DNA of 64,000 nt from Nitrospira sp. (GTDB lineage Bacteria > Nitrospirota > Nitrospiria > Nitrospirales > Nitrospiraceae): assembly GCA_030123565.1 (NCBI GenBank), contig CP126122.1:4230800-4294799 (forward strand), in the 5' to 3' direction. Positions 44,361 to 53,468 of the stretch are shown piece by piece (positions within the stretch are counted from its first letter, which is position 1; each line of letters begins with the position of its first letter). Made by a program: the position numbers and the translations under genes. Under the pieces are notes generated by a model. The model was not told where the DNA came from. It ran no database searches and saw only the letters and a program-made list of their open reading frames with translations.

Positions 44361-44775
44361 CGTCAATGTGCTGGTCTATGCGCACCGCGAGGATACACAG
44401 GACCACGAAGCCTACCTGGCCTGGCTCGAAAACCTGGTCAATTCCGACCAGGCCTATGGTCTGTCCGATCTCGTGCTGAGCGGGTTTCTTCGAGTCGCGA
44501 CCCATCCGAAAGTTTTTACACGGCCAAGCACGATGGGGGAGGCTCTGGCCTTCGTCCAGGAACTCCGCGGGCAGCCTAACTGCTCAGTGATTGCTCCCGG
44601 CTCTCGGCATTGGGAGATCTTTTGTCGCCTGTGCCGGGCGGCAGCCATCAAAGGCAACCTGGTGCCTGACGCCTACCTCGCAGCATTGGCGTTGGAAAGC
44701 GGCAGCGAATGGATCACGACAGATCGCGACTACCATCGTTTCCTCGGCCTTCGTGTGCGTCATCCGTTGAGATAG
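44347..44775 (+). CDS. VapC-type PIN-domain ribonuclease toxin
   Basis: 142 aa from GTG at 44347. LLDVNVLVYAHR gives the first acidic residue, with EAYLAW, DAYLAALALE and ITTDRDYHRF supplying the other PIN-domain acidic positions. Typical VapC targets are tRNA or rRNA. GGAAG lies 6 nt before the GTG, inside vapB; the long upstream frame in this phase is antitoxin sequence out of frame. Confidence 0.88.
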   Translation: MVLLDVNVLVYAHREDTQDHEAYLAWLENLVNSDQAYGLSDLVLSGFLRVATHPKVFTRPSTMGEALAFVQELRGQPNCSVIAPGSRHWEIFCRLCRAAAIKGNLVPDAYLAALALESGSEWITTDRDYHRFLGLRVRHPLR

Positions 44776-44846
44776 GGCACTGCGTCGCGATAGTCTCACC
44801 ACCTGTGACCTGTCACGGACGCGCGGCGCTACAGGGCCCGCCCCGC

Positions 44847-45695
44847 CTACTTCGTAGAAACCAGGATGTTGTCGAGCAGCCGGACCGATCCGATACGGAC
44901 AGCTCCGAGCAAGACGGCCTTGCGCCGAACCGTGGAGAGAGGCTCAAGGGTGAGGGGATCGCAGACGGCGAGATAGTCCGGAGTCGCCAGCGGTTCTTGT
45001 GCCACGACCAGAGCCATGCGGCGTCGGATTCGCGCGCCGCGCCGCTCCCCGGCGCGAACGGCCGCCGCCCCGGCTTGAAGCGCGCGATAGAGCACCGGCG
45101 CGGCTTGCCGGTGCGGAACCGAGAGGTAGACATTGCGGGAACTCATCGCCAACCCGTCGGCCTCCCGCACGGTCGGATGGATGATCAGACGTACTGGCAG
45201 GTTGAGGTCCTTCACCAACCGTTGCACCAGGGCCGCCTGCTGATAGTCCTTCTGGCCGAACCAGGTGATGTCCGGTTGAACGAGGCAGAGCAATTTGGTG
45301 ACGATGGTCGCCACCCCTTGAAAATGGTGCGGTCGCGCCGCTCCTTCCCAACGATGCGCAACGGCTGGAACCGTCACGACGGTCTGAGTGCCGGGGGGGT
45401 ACATCGTTTGCGTATCAGGCGCAAACACCATATCGACGCCTTCAGACCGGCACAACGCCCGGTCGAGTCCGAGCCGGCGCGGATATTTCGAGAGGTCTTC
45501 CGCCGGACCGAATTGCGTCGGGTTCACGAAGATGCTCACGACCACCGCATCGCAGGCCAACCGGGCGGCTCGGATCAAGGCGCGATGGCCGTCATGCAAG
45601 GCCCCCATCGTCGGGACGAACCCGATCGTGACGCCTTCGCGATGGAGCCGGCGACTCCAGGCTGCCATGGCTGCCGTCGAGCGGATGGTCTTCAC
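44847..45695 (-). CDS. panC: Pantothenate synthetase
   Basis: Joins pantoate and beta-alanine with ATP. VPTMGALHDGH (HxGH), VVSIFVNPTQFGPAEDLSKYPR, FGQKDYQQAALVQRLVKDL and MSSRN are diagnostic. 282 aa, normal. Start overlaps the folK stop by 4 nt (ATGA), so folK-panC form an operon. Confidence 0.96.
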   Translation of the reverse strand: MKTIRSTAAMAAWSRRLHREGVTIGFVPTMGALHDGHRALIRAARLACDAVVVSIFVNPTQFGPAEDLSKYPRRLGLDRALCRSEGVDMVFAPDTQTMYPPGTQTVVTVPAVAHRWEGAARPHHFQGVATIVTKLLCLVQPDITWFGQKDYQQAALVQRLVKDLNLPVRLIIHPTVREADGLAMSSRNVYLSVPHRQAAPVLYRALQAGAAAVRAGERRGARIRRRMALVVAQEPLATPDYLAVCDPLTLEPLSTVRRKAVLLGAVRIGSVRLLDNILVSTK

Positions 45696-46255
45696 GCGCG
45701 AGGCCCGGCGACCGGAGATGGACTGCAGGCGGGACGCGATCCGTAACGAGAGTTCGGCTGAGGATCGAGCAGACGAACGACCGGCGCATCGGCGAGTTGC
45801 GCCAAGAGGTCGCGCAGGCTCCGCCCGAGAACCGGATGTCGCCGGTCTGGATCGAGTTCGACCAGCGGGGCGAGGACGAATCGCCGTTGGTGCAGGCGCG
45901 GATGCGGGAGGGTCAGACCCGGCTCGTCGAGAATGCGATCGTCGTACAACAGCAGGTCGAGGTCGAGCGTGCGAGGTCCCTTACGATTGTCCTGGTCTCG
46001 ACCCAATGCCCGTTCGATCTCACGGCAAATGTCCAAAAGGCTTGCGGGCGCAATGTCCGTTTCGATCTGTACCACACCGTTCAAGAACCATTCAGGACCG
46101 GGGGCGGCTCCGTCGTCGACCGGTTCGGTCTCATACAGCGAAGATACCGAGTCGAGGCGTGAATGGGGCAGGAGGCTCAGCAGGGTCACAGCCCGGTCAC
46201 AACAGTCGATCCGGTTGCCCAGATTGGATCCGAAGCCGATGAAGGCAGTCGCCAT
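45692..46255 (-). CDS. folK: 2-amino-4-hydroxy-6-hydroxymethyldihydropteridine diphosphokinase
   Basis: Pyrophosphorylates the pterin precursor in folate synthesis. FIGFGSNLGNR, SSLYETEPV, FLNGVVQIET, the RKGPRTLDLDLLLYDD metal/ATP site and LPHPRLHQRRFVL all match HPPK. 187 aa with a short variable C-terminus. First gene of the folK-panC operon. Confidence 0.95.
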   Translation of the reverse strand: MATAFIGFGSNLGNRIDCCDRAVTLLSLLPHSRLDSVSSLYETEPVDDGAAPGPEWFLNGVVQIETDIAPASLLDICREIERALGRDQDNRKGPRTLDLDLLLYDDRILDEPGLTLPHPRLHQRRFVLAPLVELDPDRRHPVLGRSLRDLLAQLADAPVVRLLDPQPNSRYGSRPACSPSPVAGPRA

Positions 46256-46272
46256 GATTCAAACCGTAAGGT

Positions 46273-46340
46273 GTGAGGCGTAAGGCGTGAGGGGTTGGCT
46301 CGAAGTCCTTTCACCGAACCCCTTACGCTTCACGCCTCAC
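46273..46340. terminator. Long hairpin between dapL and folK
   Basis: 24-bp arms (46273-46296 and 46317-46340) pair with only three mismatches, all of which could be G.U in RNA, around a 20-base loop. It ends 5 bp beyond the 3' end of dapL on the minus strand, a good position for a terminator. The arms consist of GTGAGGCGTAAGGCG-like short repeats. Confidence 0.6.
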
Positions 46341-46344
46341 GACC

Positions 46345-47520
46345 CTAGAATCCCGCTTTCTTGATTCGTTCCACCGCTTCGGCCAACCGTTCCTTCGATG
46401 TACAGACCGTCATGCGGATGTACCCCTCGCCCGGTGCGCCGAAGCCGTTGCCCGGCGTCGTCACGATTCCGGCCTTCTCCAGCAGATGGGCCGTACACGA
46501 AGCGGAGTTGTAGCCCTTCGGCACCGTTACCCACACATAGAAGGCGGCGGGCGGTGCATCGACGTCCAACCCCAGCCTCTTCAACCCTGGCACGAGGGTG
46601 TCGCGCCGTTCCTGATAGATCTTTCGGATTCCGTCGGTGACGGAATCGTCCAATCCCAACGCCGTGATGCCGGCTGCCTGCACCGCTTCGAACACGCCCG
46701 AGTCCAGGTTGCTCTTCACCTTGCCGAGCCCCGCCAACACGTCCTTGTTGCCGACGACGAAGCCGATGCGCCAGCCCGTCATGTTGTAGGTTTTCGAAAG
46801 CGAATGAAACTCCACGCCCACGTCCTTGGCGCCGTTGATTTCCATAAAGCTCGCCGGCCGCTTGCCGTCGTAGTAGATCTCGGAATAGGCCGCGTCATGG
46901 CAGACGATCACCTGGTTCTCCTGCGCGAAGGCGACCACCCGCTTGAAATAATCCTTCGTCATGATGACCGACGTCGGATTGTTCGGCGAATTCAACCACA
47001 TCAACTTGGCCTTCTTCGCCACGTCCTTGGGGATGGCGTTCAAATCTGGCAGGAAGCCGTTGGCCTTTGTGAGCGGCATGATATGTGAGACTCCGCCGGC
47101 GAAACTCGTCCCGACCGGATAGACCGGATAGCCGGGGCTGGGCACCAGGACGATGTCGCCGGGATCGACGAAGGCCAGGTGAATGTGCCCGATCCCTTCC
47201 TTCGAGCCGATCAAGGTCAGGACTTCGTCGGCCGGATCGAGCGTGACGTTGAACCGGCGTTGGTACCAATCGGCGACCGCCTTGCGGAAGGCGAGCATGC
47301 CTTCATAGGACGGATATTGATGGTGCTTCTGGTTCTTGGCCGCTCGGCTCAGGCTTTCGATGATCGGATCGGGGGTCGGCAGGTCCGGGTCGCCGATGCC
47401 GAGGTTGATGATATCGACGCCGCGCGCGATCGCCTCCTGCTTCATCTTGTCGATGGCGGCGAACAGATAGGGAGGCAGTGTCTTGATGCGGGTTGCGTAT
47501 TCGATCGGAAAACCGGACAT
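46345..47520 (-). CDS. dapL: LL-diaminopimelate aminotransferase
   Basis: Converts tetrahydrodipicolinate directly to LL-DAP with glutamate, bypassing acylated intermediates. 391 aa: INLGIGDPDLPTP, GSKEGIGHIHLAFVDPGD, NSPNNPTS, and the PLP lysine in SLSKTYNMTGWRIGF. Start MSGFPIEYA with AAAGGAG 9 nt upstream. Other class-I aminotransferases are similar, but the KEGIGH/NPTS pattern and the presence of dapA, dapB and lysA nearby favour dapL. Confidence 0.85.
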   Translation of the reverse strand: MSGFPIEYATRIKTLPPYLFAAIDKMKQEAIARGVDIINLGIGDPDLPTPDPIIESLSRAAKNQKHHQYPSYEGMLAFRKAVADWYQRRFNVTLDPADEVLTLIGSKEGIGHIHLAFVDPGDIVLVPSPGYPVYPVGTSFAGGVSHIMPLTKANGFLPDLNAIPKDVAKKAKLMWLNSPNNPTSVIMTKDYFKRVVAFAQENQVIVCHDAAYSEIYYDGKRPASFMEINGAKDVGVEFHSLSKTYNMTGWRIGFVVGNKDVLAGLGKVKSNLDSGVFEAVQAAGITALGLDDSVTDGIRKIYQERRDTLVPGLKRLGLDVDAPPAAFYVWVTVPKGYNSASCTAHLLEKAGIVTTPGNGFGAPGEGYIRMTVCTSKERLAEAVERIKKAGF

Positions 47521-47799
47521 GCGTGGAGACTCCTTTGTTGGCCTGAACGGCGCGGTCCAGCTTTCGACCATACGGGGCTCGGCGACCGTCAGCGTGGTAT
47601 CAGCAAGGGGCTAGGGTACCCCAGGACCGTTCCCGCAATCAACGAGCGGATGGGAAGGCTGGCCCTGGCTCTTCCTCCGTCCACTGAGCGCACAGAGGTA
47701 GCGGGTGGCCTGCCACAGAGGGGAAGCGGTTGACAGGGAGAGAGACCCTCATTACAGTTCGCCAAACGGTTGGTCCTGTAACCGGCTGTATGAACGCCC

Positions 47800-48156
47800 A
47801 TGAAGCATCTGGCGCCCTGCCCCTCAAGTCCCAACTGCGTGTCAACCACCGCTCAAGACCAGGAGCACGCCATCACGCCGTTTCGTTATGAAAAGAGCCA
47901 GGCGGAGGCGCAGGAGGCGTTGAAGGCCATCCTACGTTCCTTGCCGCGCACCAGGCTCGTCGAGGAAGATGAGTCGTACCAGCATTATGAATTCACCAGC
48001 CTGTTGTTGCGGTTCGTCGACGATGTGGAGTTTCTGTTCGACGAGGCAACCAAGACGATCCATTTTCGTTCCGCTTCCCGGACTGGCCATAGCGACTTAG
48101 GCGTGAACCGGCGGCGGATGGAAGAGATTCGGAAACTGGTCGAAGGGAAACTATAA
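47800..48156 (+). CDS. DUF1499 family protein
   Basis: 118 aa. LAPCPSSPNCVST near the start, the central FRYEKSQAEAQEALKAIL and the end SRTGHSDLGVNRRRMEEIR match the DUF1499 pattern (SPNCVSS...SRxGxSDLGxNRxR). Role unknown. No signal peptide. Single-gene unit, divergent from dapL. Confidence 0.88.
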   Translation: MKHLAPCPSSPNCVSTTAQDQEHAITPFRYEKSQAEAQEALKAILRSLPRTRLVEEDESYQHYEFTSLLLRFVDDVEFLFDEATKTIHFRSASRTGHSDLGVNRRRMEEIRKLVEGKL

Positions 48157-48444
48157 CATGCGGCCGGTGATGGGTGGTGTAGGTCCTGAGCTGGCACAGC
48201 GGACGATGGGCAAAAAGTCTCGGGCCATGGCTTAGCCCGAGGGGCGGCCAGTCACTGCCGGCTGTGGCAGGCATAGCGGCTAACTCTGTGAATGTGTGAC
48301 CGTTCTTCATCCCTTACAGCAACCCTCCACGATCACCAGATCCCCTCTGCCCGTTCAGCTTTCCTGCGTACTTCACCCCTCTTGGCTCTTTCTCCCAAGT
48401 GGTAGGTAGGATAATCGGGTGGGCTCACCAAGGGGAGGTGGGTT

Positions 48445-49086
48445 ATGAAACAGGTATTCCGGAACGTGCTCCCCCTGATGGGGGTCGGTATGGTCTTCTC
48501 CCTGCTGGCGGCAGGCTGTGCAACCTCTTCGGACGTAGAAAAGCTCGATCGGAATCTGAGCCATAAAATGGATGCGCAGAGTAAGGCCATGCGCTCAGAG
48601 GTGAACAGTCTGCATGAGCAGGTCAAGAACGTAAGCGCTGTAACGGAAGGTCTTCGCACACAGGTGCGCACGTTTCAGCTCGACACGAGTGCAGCGCTCG
48701 AACTGGTGAAAGAGCAAGGTGTGATCAGGGAGCAAGCCTTGAGGGATCTCTCGACTGTGACAGTCAGTACCAGGAGGGAACTGGAGGGGTACGGTACAAA
48801 GGCCCGTGAGCACTTCGGCAAGATCGAGGAGATGACAGGGGAGGTGACGAAACAGATTCGGGCTATCCAGCAAGTCGTCTCCGGGTTCAGCGGCCGCATC
48901 GACCAGCTTCCTCCGCTCGTTTCCGCACTTGGAACAGAGGTCCGGTCGCTCACCGAAACCTTACTGGGAAGCTACGAATTAGAGGAGGTGGCACTGAGGG
49001 ATCGTCTCCGGGCGGTTGAGGAAATGAAGAAACGGCTGAGGCCGCTTGAGGCCCGACAATCGAGTGGATCAGGTCCGGAGAAATGA
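48445..49086 (+). CDS. Coiled-coil lipoprotein
   Basis: 213 aa. Signal peptide with lipobox LLAAGC (Cys25); the mature chain is almost fully helical with long coiled coil (KLDRNLSHKMDAQSKAMRSE). Likely anchored in the outer membrane and reaching into the periplasm, like Lpp-type spacers. Followed on the same strand by a second coiled-coil lipoprotein, 51 bp away. Upstream gap 48157-48444 shows no gene. Confidence 0.7.
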   Translation: MKQVFRNVLPLMGVGMVFSLLAAGCATSSDVEKLDRNLSHKMDAQSKAMRSEVNSLHEQVKNVSAVTEGLRTQVRTFQLDTSAALELVKEQGVIREQALRDLSTVTVSTRRELEGYGTKAREHFGKIEEMTGEVTKQIRAIQQVVSGFSGRIDQLPPLVSALGTEVRSLTETLLGSYELEEVALRDRLRAVEEMKKRLRPLEARQSSGSGPEK

Positions 49087-49137
49087 GGATCAGGTCTTAT
49101 GGCAGGAAGACCAGGTTTGAGAAGAGGAGGGCGAGCC

Positions 49138-49527
49138 ATGAACACTACAGCTCGGAGGACGCGTCTCCTGTCGGTTGTGGCCATCCTGGGATTTTGTGTG
49201 CTGTCGGCTCCTGGGTGCGTGAGTAGCAGTACCTATCAGTTGGCCAAGAAGGAGGCCGAGGACCTTCGACAGGAATTGCAGCAGGAACGCCTGAAGGTCC
49301 ATGCTATGGAGAAGATGCATACTCAACGCATCAAGCAGCTGGAAGATTTGACGAGTCGACTTGGCTCGTCGGTCGAACGTTTCGACGGTATAACGAAGAA
49401 CTGGAGCGATCTTCGCAATGAGCTCGTCAGGCTCAGGATCAATCGAGAATTGGAGCGCCAAACAGGTGGAGGGAGGATAGGGATCGTCTTAGAAAATGAG
49501 TCCTCCAGCGTTCCTTCGGAGAGGTAG
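49138..49527 (+). CDS. Second coiled-coil lipoprotein
   Basis: 129 aa. Signal peptide with lipobox LSAPGC (Cys28), then a coiled coil (YQLAKKEAEDLRQELQQERL). Start MNTTARR with GAGGAGG 8 nt upstream. The frame ends inside the next, frameshifted gene. Paralogous in design, though not clearly in sequence, to the lipoprotein upstream. Confidence 0.7.
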   Translation: MNTTARRTRLLSVVAILGFCVLSAPGCVSSSTYQLAKKEAEDLRQELQQERLKVHAMEKMHTQRIKQLEDLTSRLGSSVERFDGITKNWSDLRNELVRLRINRELERQTGGGRIGIVLENESSSVPSER

Positions 49528-49862
49528 AGCCGCTCCCGCGCTCTACTTGCACATCATTCCTCCCGCTCCCCCGGCCACGCCCAGTACCATTCATGCGCCA
49601 GGTGAGAAGGATCTCTATGAGTTTCAGGTCGCGGCAGAAAAGAAGTACAGGATCGAAACACAGGGCGGGTCAGATGTGATCATGACCCTGTTTGGCCTAA
49701 CAGCACCACCAGAAGGTTGCGGAGGATGACGATGGTGGAGAAGGGTCCAATTCGAAGATCGCACAGGCCTTGAAGCCGGGAGCTTACCGGGTTGAAGTCC
49801 GGCACTATTCACCGATCGGTACCGGAGGCTATCGAATCTGGGTTCGGCAGGATGGGCCATGA
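49496..49862 (+). pseudogene. Frameshifted beta-sandwich (PPC-like) gene
   Basis: The first frame (to 49729) gives KDLYEFQVAAEKKYRIETQG and SDVIMTLFG, like the bacterial pre-peptidase C-terminal domain. Near 49712 the sequence shifts by +1 and continues as DDDGGEGSNSKIAQALKPGAY and YRIWVRQDGP up to TGA at 49860-49862, which completes the domain. No signal peptide is seen at the 5' end, so the gene looks both frameshifted and 5'-truncated. An assembly error of one base is the alternative. Confidence 0.7.
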
Positions 49863-50027
49863 CGAGCCGGCGAGTCGGTGGTCGGGAAGTGGCGCACCAT
49901 GATTTGCGGTTGAATTAGCCCGTTCATCTTGTCAGTATAGAAGGAGGTTGAAGCCCGACAACCAGATCTGTGGACGGCAGGTCGGGTGTGAGCCGTCGGT
50001 GCAGCACTCGGTGGGAGAAAGCCTCGT

Positions 50028-50549
50028 ATGACATACATTACTCGTAGCCTCTTGCTGTTGCTCCTTGCGCTCACGGCCGCCTGTGTATCCGTGCAGGTCG
50101 ATCCCTTGACCGGGGCGACCTTCGAGCCACGAGCTGGGACCGATGGGGTCAAGACCTTGCAGCGTGAGCCGAACCACGGCTATGTGCAAATCGCCCGTAT
50201 TGTCGCCACGAGTGAATATGCCAGCGAGGAGACGTTGCGGGACCGCATTCTTGCCAGGGCGAAGGATCTCGGCGCCGACGCCGTGGTACTCGGAGAGGCA
50301 GACGTGCGCCGCCTTTCCGACCGAGGGCCGACGTTCCAATCGACCATGAGTCCTGCCATTCCCGGCGCGGTGACGAACAATTCCTACCGGAGCGGGTATT
50401 GGAATCCATTCCGGATGGACGCCTGGAGTTTCAGCCAGGGGGCCGGCGGCGGGCAGGGCTGGATGCTGCACATGTCCGGGTTGGCGATCCGGTATGTCTC
50501 GGAGGAAGAGCTGCGCGCCGCTCCAAAGAATCCGCCGGCCACACCGTAA
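50028..50549 (+). CDS. Lipoprotein with YbjQ/DUF4156-like segment
   Basis: 173 aa. Lipobox LTAAC (Cys19). The middle, RDRILARAKDLGADAVVLGE, is typical of small heavy-metal-associated or DUF4156-like folds with a conserved ARxxGADAV helix; the C-terminal part is Gly/Ser-rich. Outer-membrane or periplasmic. Family name not certain. Confidence 0.65.
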   Translation: MTYITRSLLLLLLALTAACVSVQVDPLTGATFEPRAGTDGVKTLQREPNHGYVQIARIVATSEYASEETLRDRILARAKDLGADAVVLGEADVRRLSDRGPTFQSTMSPAIPGAVTNNSYRSGYWNPFRMDAWSFSQGAGGGQGWMLHMSGLAIRYVSEEELRAAPKNPPATP

Positions 50550-50728
50550 CCCGATCTTCACGGCCGGCCTGACCCCACGTCATCCGTTCCTGAGTCTCCC
50601 TTTCTCCGGCCGATTTCCTTCAGATCCTGCGCCTCATTGTCGACAATTCATTAATCGCTCCGCGATGGAGGGAGAGTGCGCTACGATTCGCCGTAGCTGT
50701 GGCTGATGATTCTCGACAGAGGACGTGC

Positions 50729-50932
50729 ATGGGTTCCCGGTCCGACGACGGACAGCAGGCACAGTTGGAGTTGGCCGGATTGAGGCGTACGCTGGAATGG
50801 ACCAGGATTCAGCGCGAACAGCTCCTGGATCGCCTGGACCTGCTGCGTCTGGACAATCAACGGTTGCAGGAGCGCGTGGAGGATCTGGAGCGCCGATTGG
50901 CGGAGATCAAGCAACAGCAACCGCTGTTTTGA
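50729..50932 (+). CDS. Small coiled-coil protein
   Basis: 67 aa, almost entirely a coiled coil (REQLLDRLDLLRLDNQRLQE). The ATG at 50729 has GAGG 6 nt upstream; a GTG at 50699 would add 10 residues. No signal peptide. SlyX-like in size and character, but without its conserved PPHY ending. Confidence 0.6.
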   Translation: MGSRSDDGQQAQLELAGLRRTLEWTRIQREQLLDRLDLLRLDNQRLQERVEDLERRLAEIKQQQPLF

Positions 50933-51061
50933 CGCCGATGAACAGGCGTCGCCTCGTGCTGCCGTTCCCTTCCCGCCCCATGTCTTCACCGGCGTCGGCA
51001 TGATACAGTAGTCGAGCGGCGGCCATTGGTCGACCGTGGGCGCCGAGGTCGTGAGACAGCC

Positions 51062-51880
51062 ATGAATCATTCCATCAAGACCGGAGAAGACCTTCGCTGG
51101 TTTTTGACACACACGCAGGGGTTTCGCGACGGACAGGTGACCGATGTGCATCTGTCCAGGCGCCGGATCTTCGATGAAGAGTCCGGACATGACCTCCCGG
51201 CAGGCAGTACGGTCACGGTGGTGCTGCGCTATCACCTCCACGGCATCCTGCGGGTCGCCAAGCTCACCATGCAAGGCGTCTCCGATCTGTCCATCTTCGA
51301 GCAGGACGGAGCAGACGGTTCTTCATTGGGTGTCGTGCAGGTGGAGTTGAACGAAGGGAAGCTGCGCTTTTGGTTCGACCCGCAGGGTGAATTCTACGTG
51401 GTCTGTGAGGAGGCGTTGTTCGAAGAGGTCTCGCTTCCGTACTGTGATGGGGACCTGGAAGGCACGGTGACGCAGTGGGTGTTTCAGGCCGATTCCGGCG
51501 AGGTTCCTACCGTGGCCTGGCTGCTCGATCGGCTCGACCACGCAGGGGTGCCCTGCATCTGGAGAGAGGCGGGGCTTGAGGCGGGACGCCATCGAGGTAT
51601 CTGTTGGGAAGGTGAATTAACGGCGGCAAGCGATCTGAACGCCGGCCTTGCGGCGACGGTCGTGGTACGGACCTATGGGCCGATCGATGGCGCCGGTTTC
51701 GGAATGCAGGTGCGTCTCCGCCCTTCCGCCGGTCGATCAGGCGGGTGCTTGTTGGACCTGGTGGCCGATCTGGTCACGCAATGTTTTCCCGGCACCTGTC
51801 TCGTGGGGCAGGGGTTTCTTTTACAGGAAGAGCGGTCGAATCGGAGATCGCCCGGCCGCGCGCAACCGGCGCGTTTGTGA
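51062..51880 (+). CDS. Hypothetical protein
   Basis: 272 aa starting MNHSIKTGEDLRWFLTHTQG. Soluble, beta-rich, acidic; no motif recognised. Segments such as TVTVVLRYHLHGILRVAKLT suggest a beta sandwich. Same strand as the small coiled-coil gene, 129 bp downstream. Confidence 0.6.
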   Translation: MNHSIKTGEDLRWFLTHTQGFRDGQVTDVHLSRRRIFDEESGHDLPAGSTVTVVLRYHLHGILRVAKLTMQGVSDLSIFEQDGADGSSLGVVQVELNEGKLRFWFDPQGEFYVVCEEALFEEVSLPYCDGDLEGTVTQWVFQADSGEVPTVAWLLDRLDHAGVPCIWREAGLEAGRHRGICWEGELTAASDLNAGLAATVVVRTYGPIDGAGFGMQVRLRPSAGRSGGCLLDLVADLVTQCFPGTCLVGQGFLLQEERSNRRSPGRAQPARL

Positions 51881-51902
51881 TCGTGAGGCGAGAGTACCGG
51901 CG

Positions 51903-52598
51903 TCAGCTGTGGTGACTGTGCCTTCCGTTCCCGTGTCCATTCCCCTTGACATGCCCATTCGCGCTACCGTTCGTCCCGTTCTTCCGATTGACACATTCCA
52001 CCAAGTGCCAAAACTTCATCGGATTCACTTTTTCTTTTCGGGCAACGTGCAGGTCGGTTCCTTCGAGGACGTGGTTCAGGGAGAGGTCGGTGCGGAAGCC
52101 GATGTGTTTGCAGAGGGGAGAGATGACTTTTTCCACGGCGGCGATCAACTTGTTGCCGTTGCTGAAGTGGTTCAACATGATGATGCGGCCGCCCGGTTTG
52201 CAGACCCGAATCATTTCATTCACGACTTTACGATAGTCCGGCACGGCGGTCACCACATAGGCCGCCATGACGGTGTCGAAGCTGTCGTCGGCAAAGTCCA
52301 TCTTGCCCGCATCCATCAACATGAGCCGCACATGGTCCAGGTGATAGTGGGACTGGCGCTGCCGGGCCTTGGCCAACATGCCTGAGGAGAGGTCGATGCC
52401 GATGATTTCGCAGTTCTTGGGATAGTATTCCAGGGCGATCCCTGTTCCCACGCCGACTTCCAGAATTTTTTCTTCGGGCCGGATCCTGAGGTTGCGCACG
52501 GCGGACTCGCGCGACTCATGGAAGATTTTCCCGAAGATATGATCGTAGACCCCGGAATAATTGGTGTACACTCGCTCGACTTTGGCGATATCCATCAT
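51903..52598 (-). CDS. SAM-dependent methyltransferase (PmtA-like)
   Basis: 231 aa class-I methyltransferase: motif I LEVGVGTGIALEYY (residues about 45-58), GIDLSSGML, FDTVMAAYVV and PGGRIIMLNH. The pattern resembles phosphatidylethanolamine N-methyltransferases (PmtA) and UbiE-like enzymes; substrate not determined. The last 25 residues are a Gly/Asn/His-rich tail (NGHGNGRHSHHS) that could bind metal. Confidence 0.8.
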   Translation of the reverse strand: MMDIAKVERVYTNYSGVYDHIFGKIFHESRESAVRNLRIRPEEKILEVGVGTGIALEYYPKNCEIIGIDLSSGMLAKARQRQSHYHLDHVRLMLMDAGKMDFADDSFDTVMAAYVVTAVPDYRKVVNEMIRVCKPGGRIIMLNHFSNGNKLIAAVEKVISPLCKHIGFRTDLSLNHVLEGTDLHVARKEKVNPMKFWHLVECVNRKNGTNGSANGHVKGNGHGNGRHSHHS

Positions 52599-52811
52599 CC
52601 CTCCGCAAAATCACACCCCTCTGCCCGCACACTCTGCAGTGCAGAAGTGACGGTGTTGAACGGTGTGGCGTGGAAAAAAACTATGAAGGCGGGACCGTGA
52701 CCCGGATGATTCGTCCGCACCCGCCGGATGAGAACGGGCTTAATGTAGCCAAAGCCCTTATGGGGAGTCAACAGGTTCCTCCGTTTTCAGCCGTCTTCTT
52801 TCCGTCCCGGC

Positions 52812-53468
52812 TTGATTCTCCGCAGGGCCCTGTGGGAAGTTTCCACCATGGTGTTGGCCGGTGCGTTCGCAATCGTCTTGTTCATCGGGCTGATCGTCGG
52901 CGACTGGATGTATTTCGCCCGCTTGTCGTCCGACGCCAGCCGGTATGGGTACGGGATCGGACAGGTGCAGGATCAGGTCGCCGCGTTGACCGCCGAGAAA
53001 CTGGTGCGGAGCTGTGATACGAACGGGTTTCTTGCTTTACCGCACGGCGTCGCGCGGGTCTTTCCCGAAGCGAATCGAGTGGTGATCCGACCGACCTGCC
53101 GGTTGTTTTCCATGCGTTTCCGCACGGCCTGGCCGCTGAAGGGGTCCATCGAATGGGCGCCGGAGGCCGACGGTCTGCGGTTGATCTGCACCAAGCGGGT
53201 GCCCTGGTCTTCCTCGATCCTGACCTTCCTCTGGTTCGGTCTTGTGGGGTTCGGGACGCTGGGATTCCTCATCAATTATCTGCTGCAGGGAGGGCTGGAA
53301 TCATTGGGAGGGCTATTGCTGGGAGTCGGAGTGACCGGAGTGGGGTTGATCGTGGTGGCCTTCGGTCTCTTGACCGTTACAGTCGCTTACCGGATCGAGA
53401 ACACGAGACTCATGCAGGTGTATACAGAATTCCGGACGGCGGCGTTGCAAGGCAAGGGAGCGGCTTAG
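52812..53468 (+). CDS. Integral membrane hypothetical protein
   Basis: 218 aa from TTG; an in-frame ATG at 52848 is the alternative. One N-terminal TM helix (LAGAFAIVLFIGLIVGDWM), a periplasmic or cytoplasmic middle domain with four Cys, then two C-terminal hydrophobic segments (about 135-155 and 165-190). No known family. Convergent with the next gene, sharing 4 nt. Confidence 0.6.
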   Translation: MILRRALWEVSTMVLAGAFAIVLFIGLIVGDWMYFARLSSDASRYGYGIGQVQDQVAALTAEKLVRSCDTNGFLALPHGVARVFPEANRVVIRPTCRLFSMRFRTAWPLKGSIEWAPEADGLRLICTKRVPWSSSILTFLWFGLVGFGTLGFLINYLLQGGLESLGGLLLGVGVTGVGLIVVAFGLLTVTVAYRIENTRLMQVYTEFRTAALQGKGAA

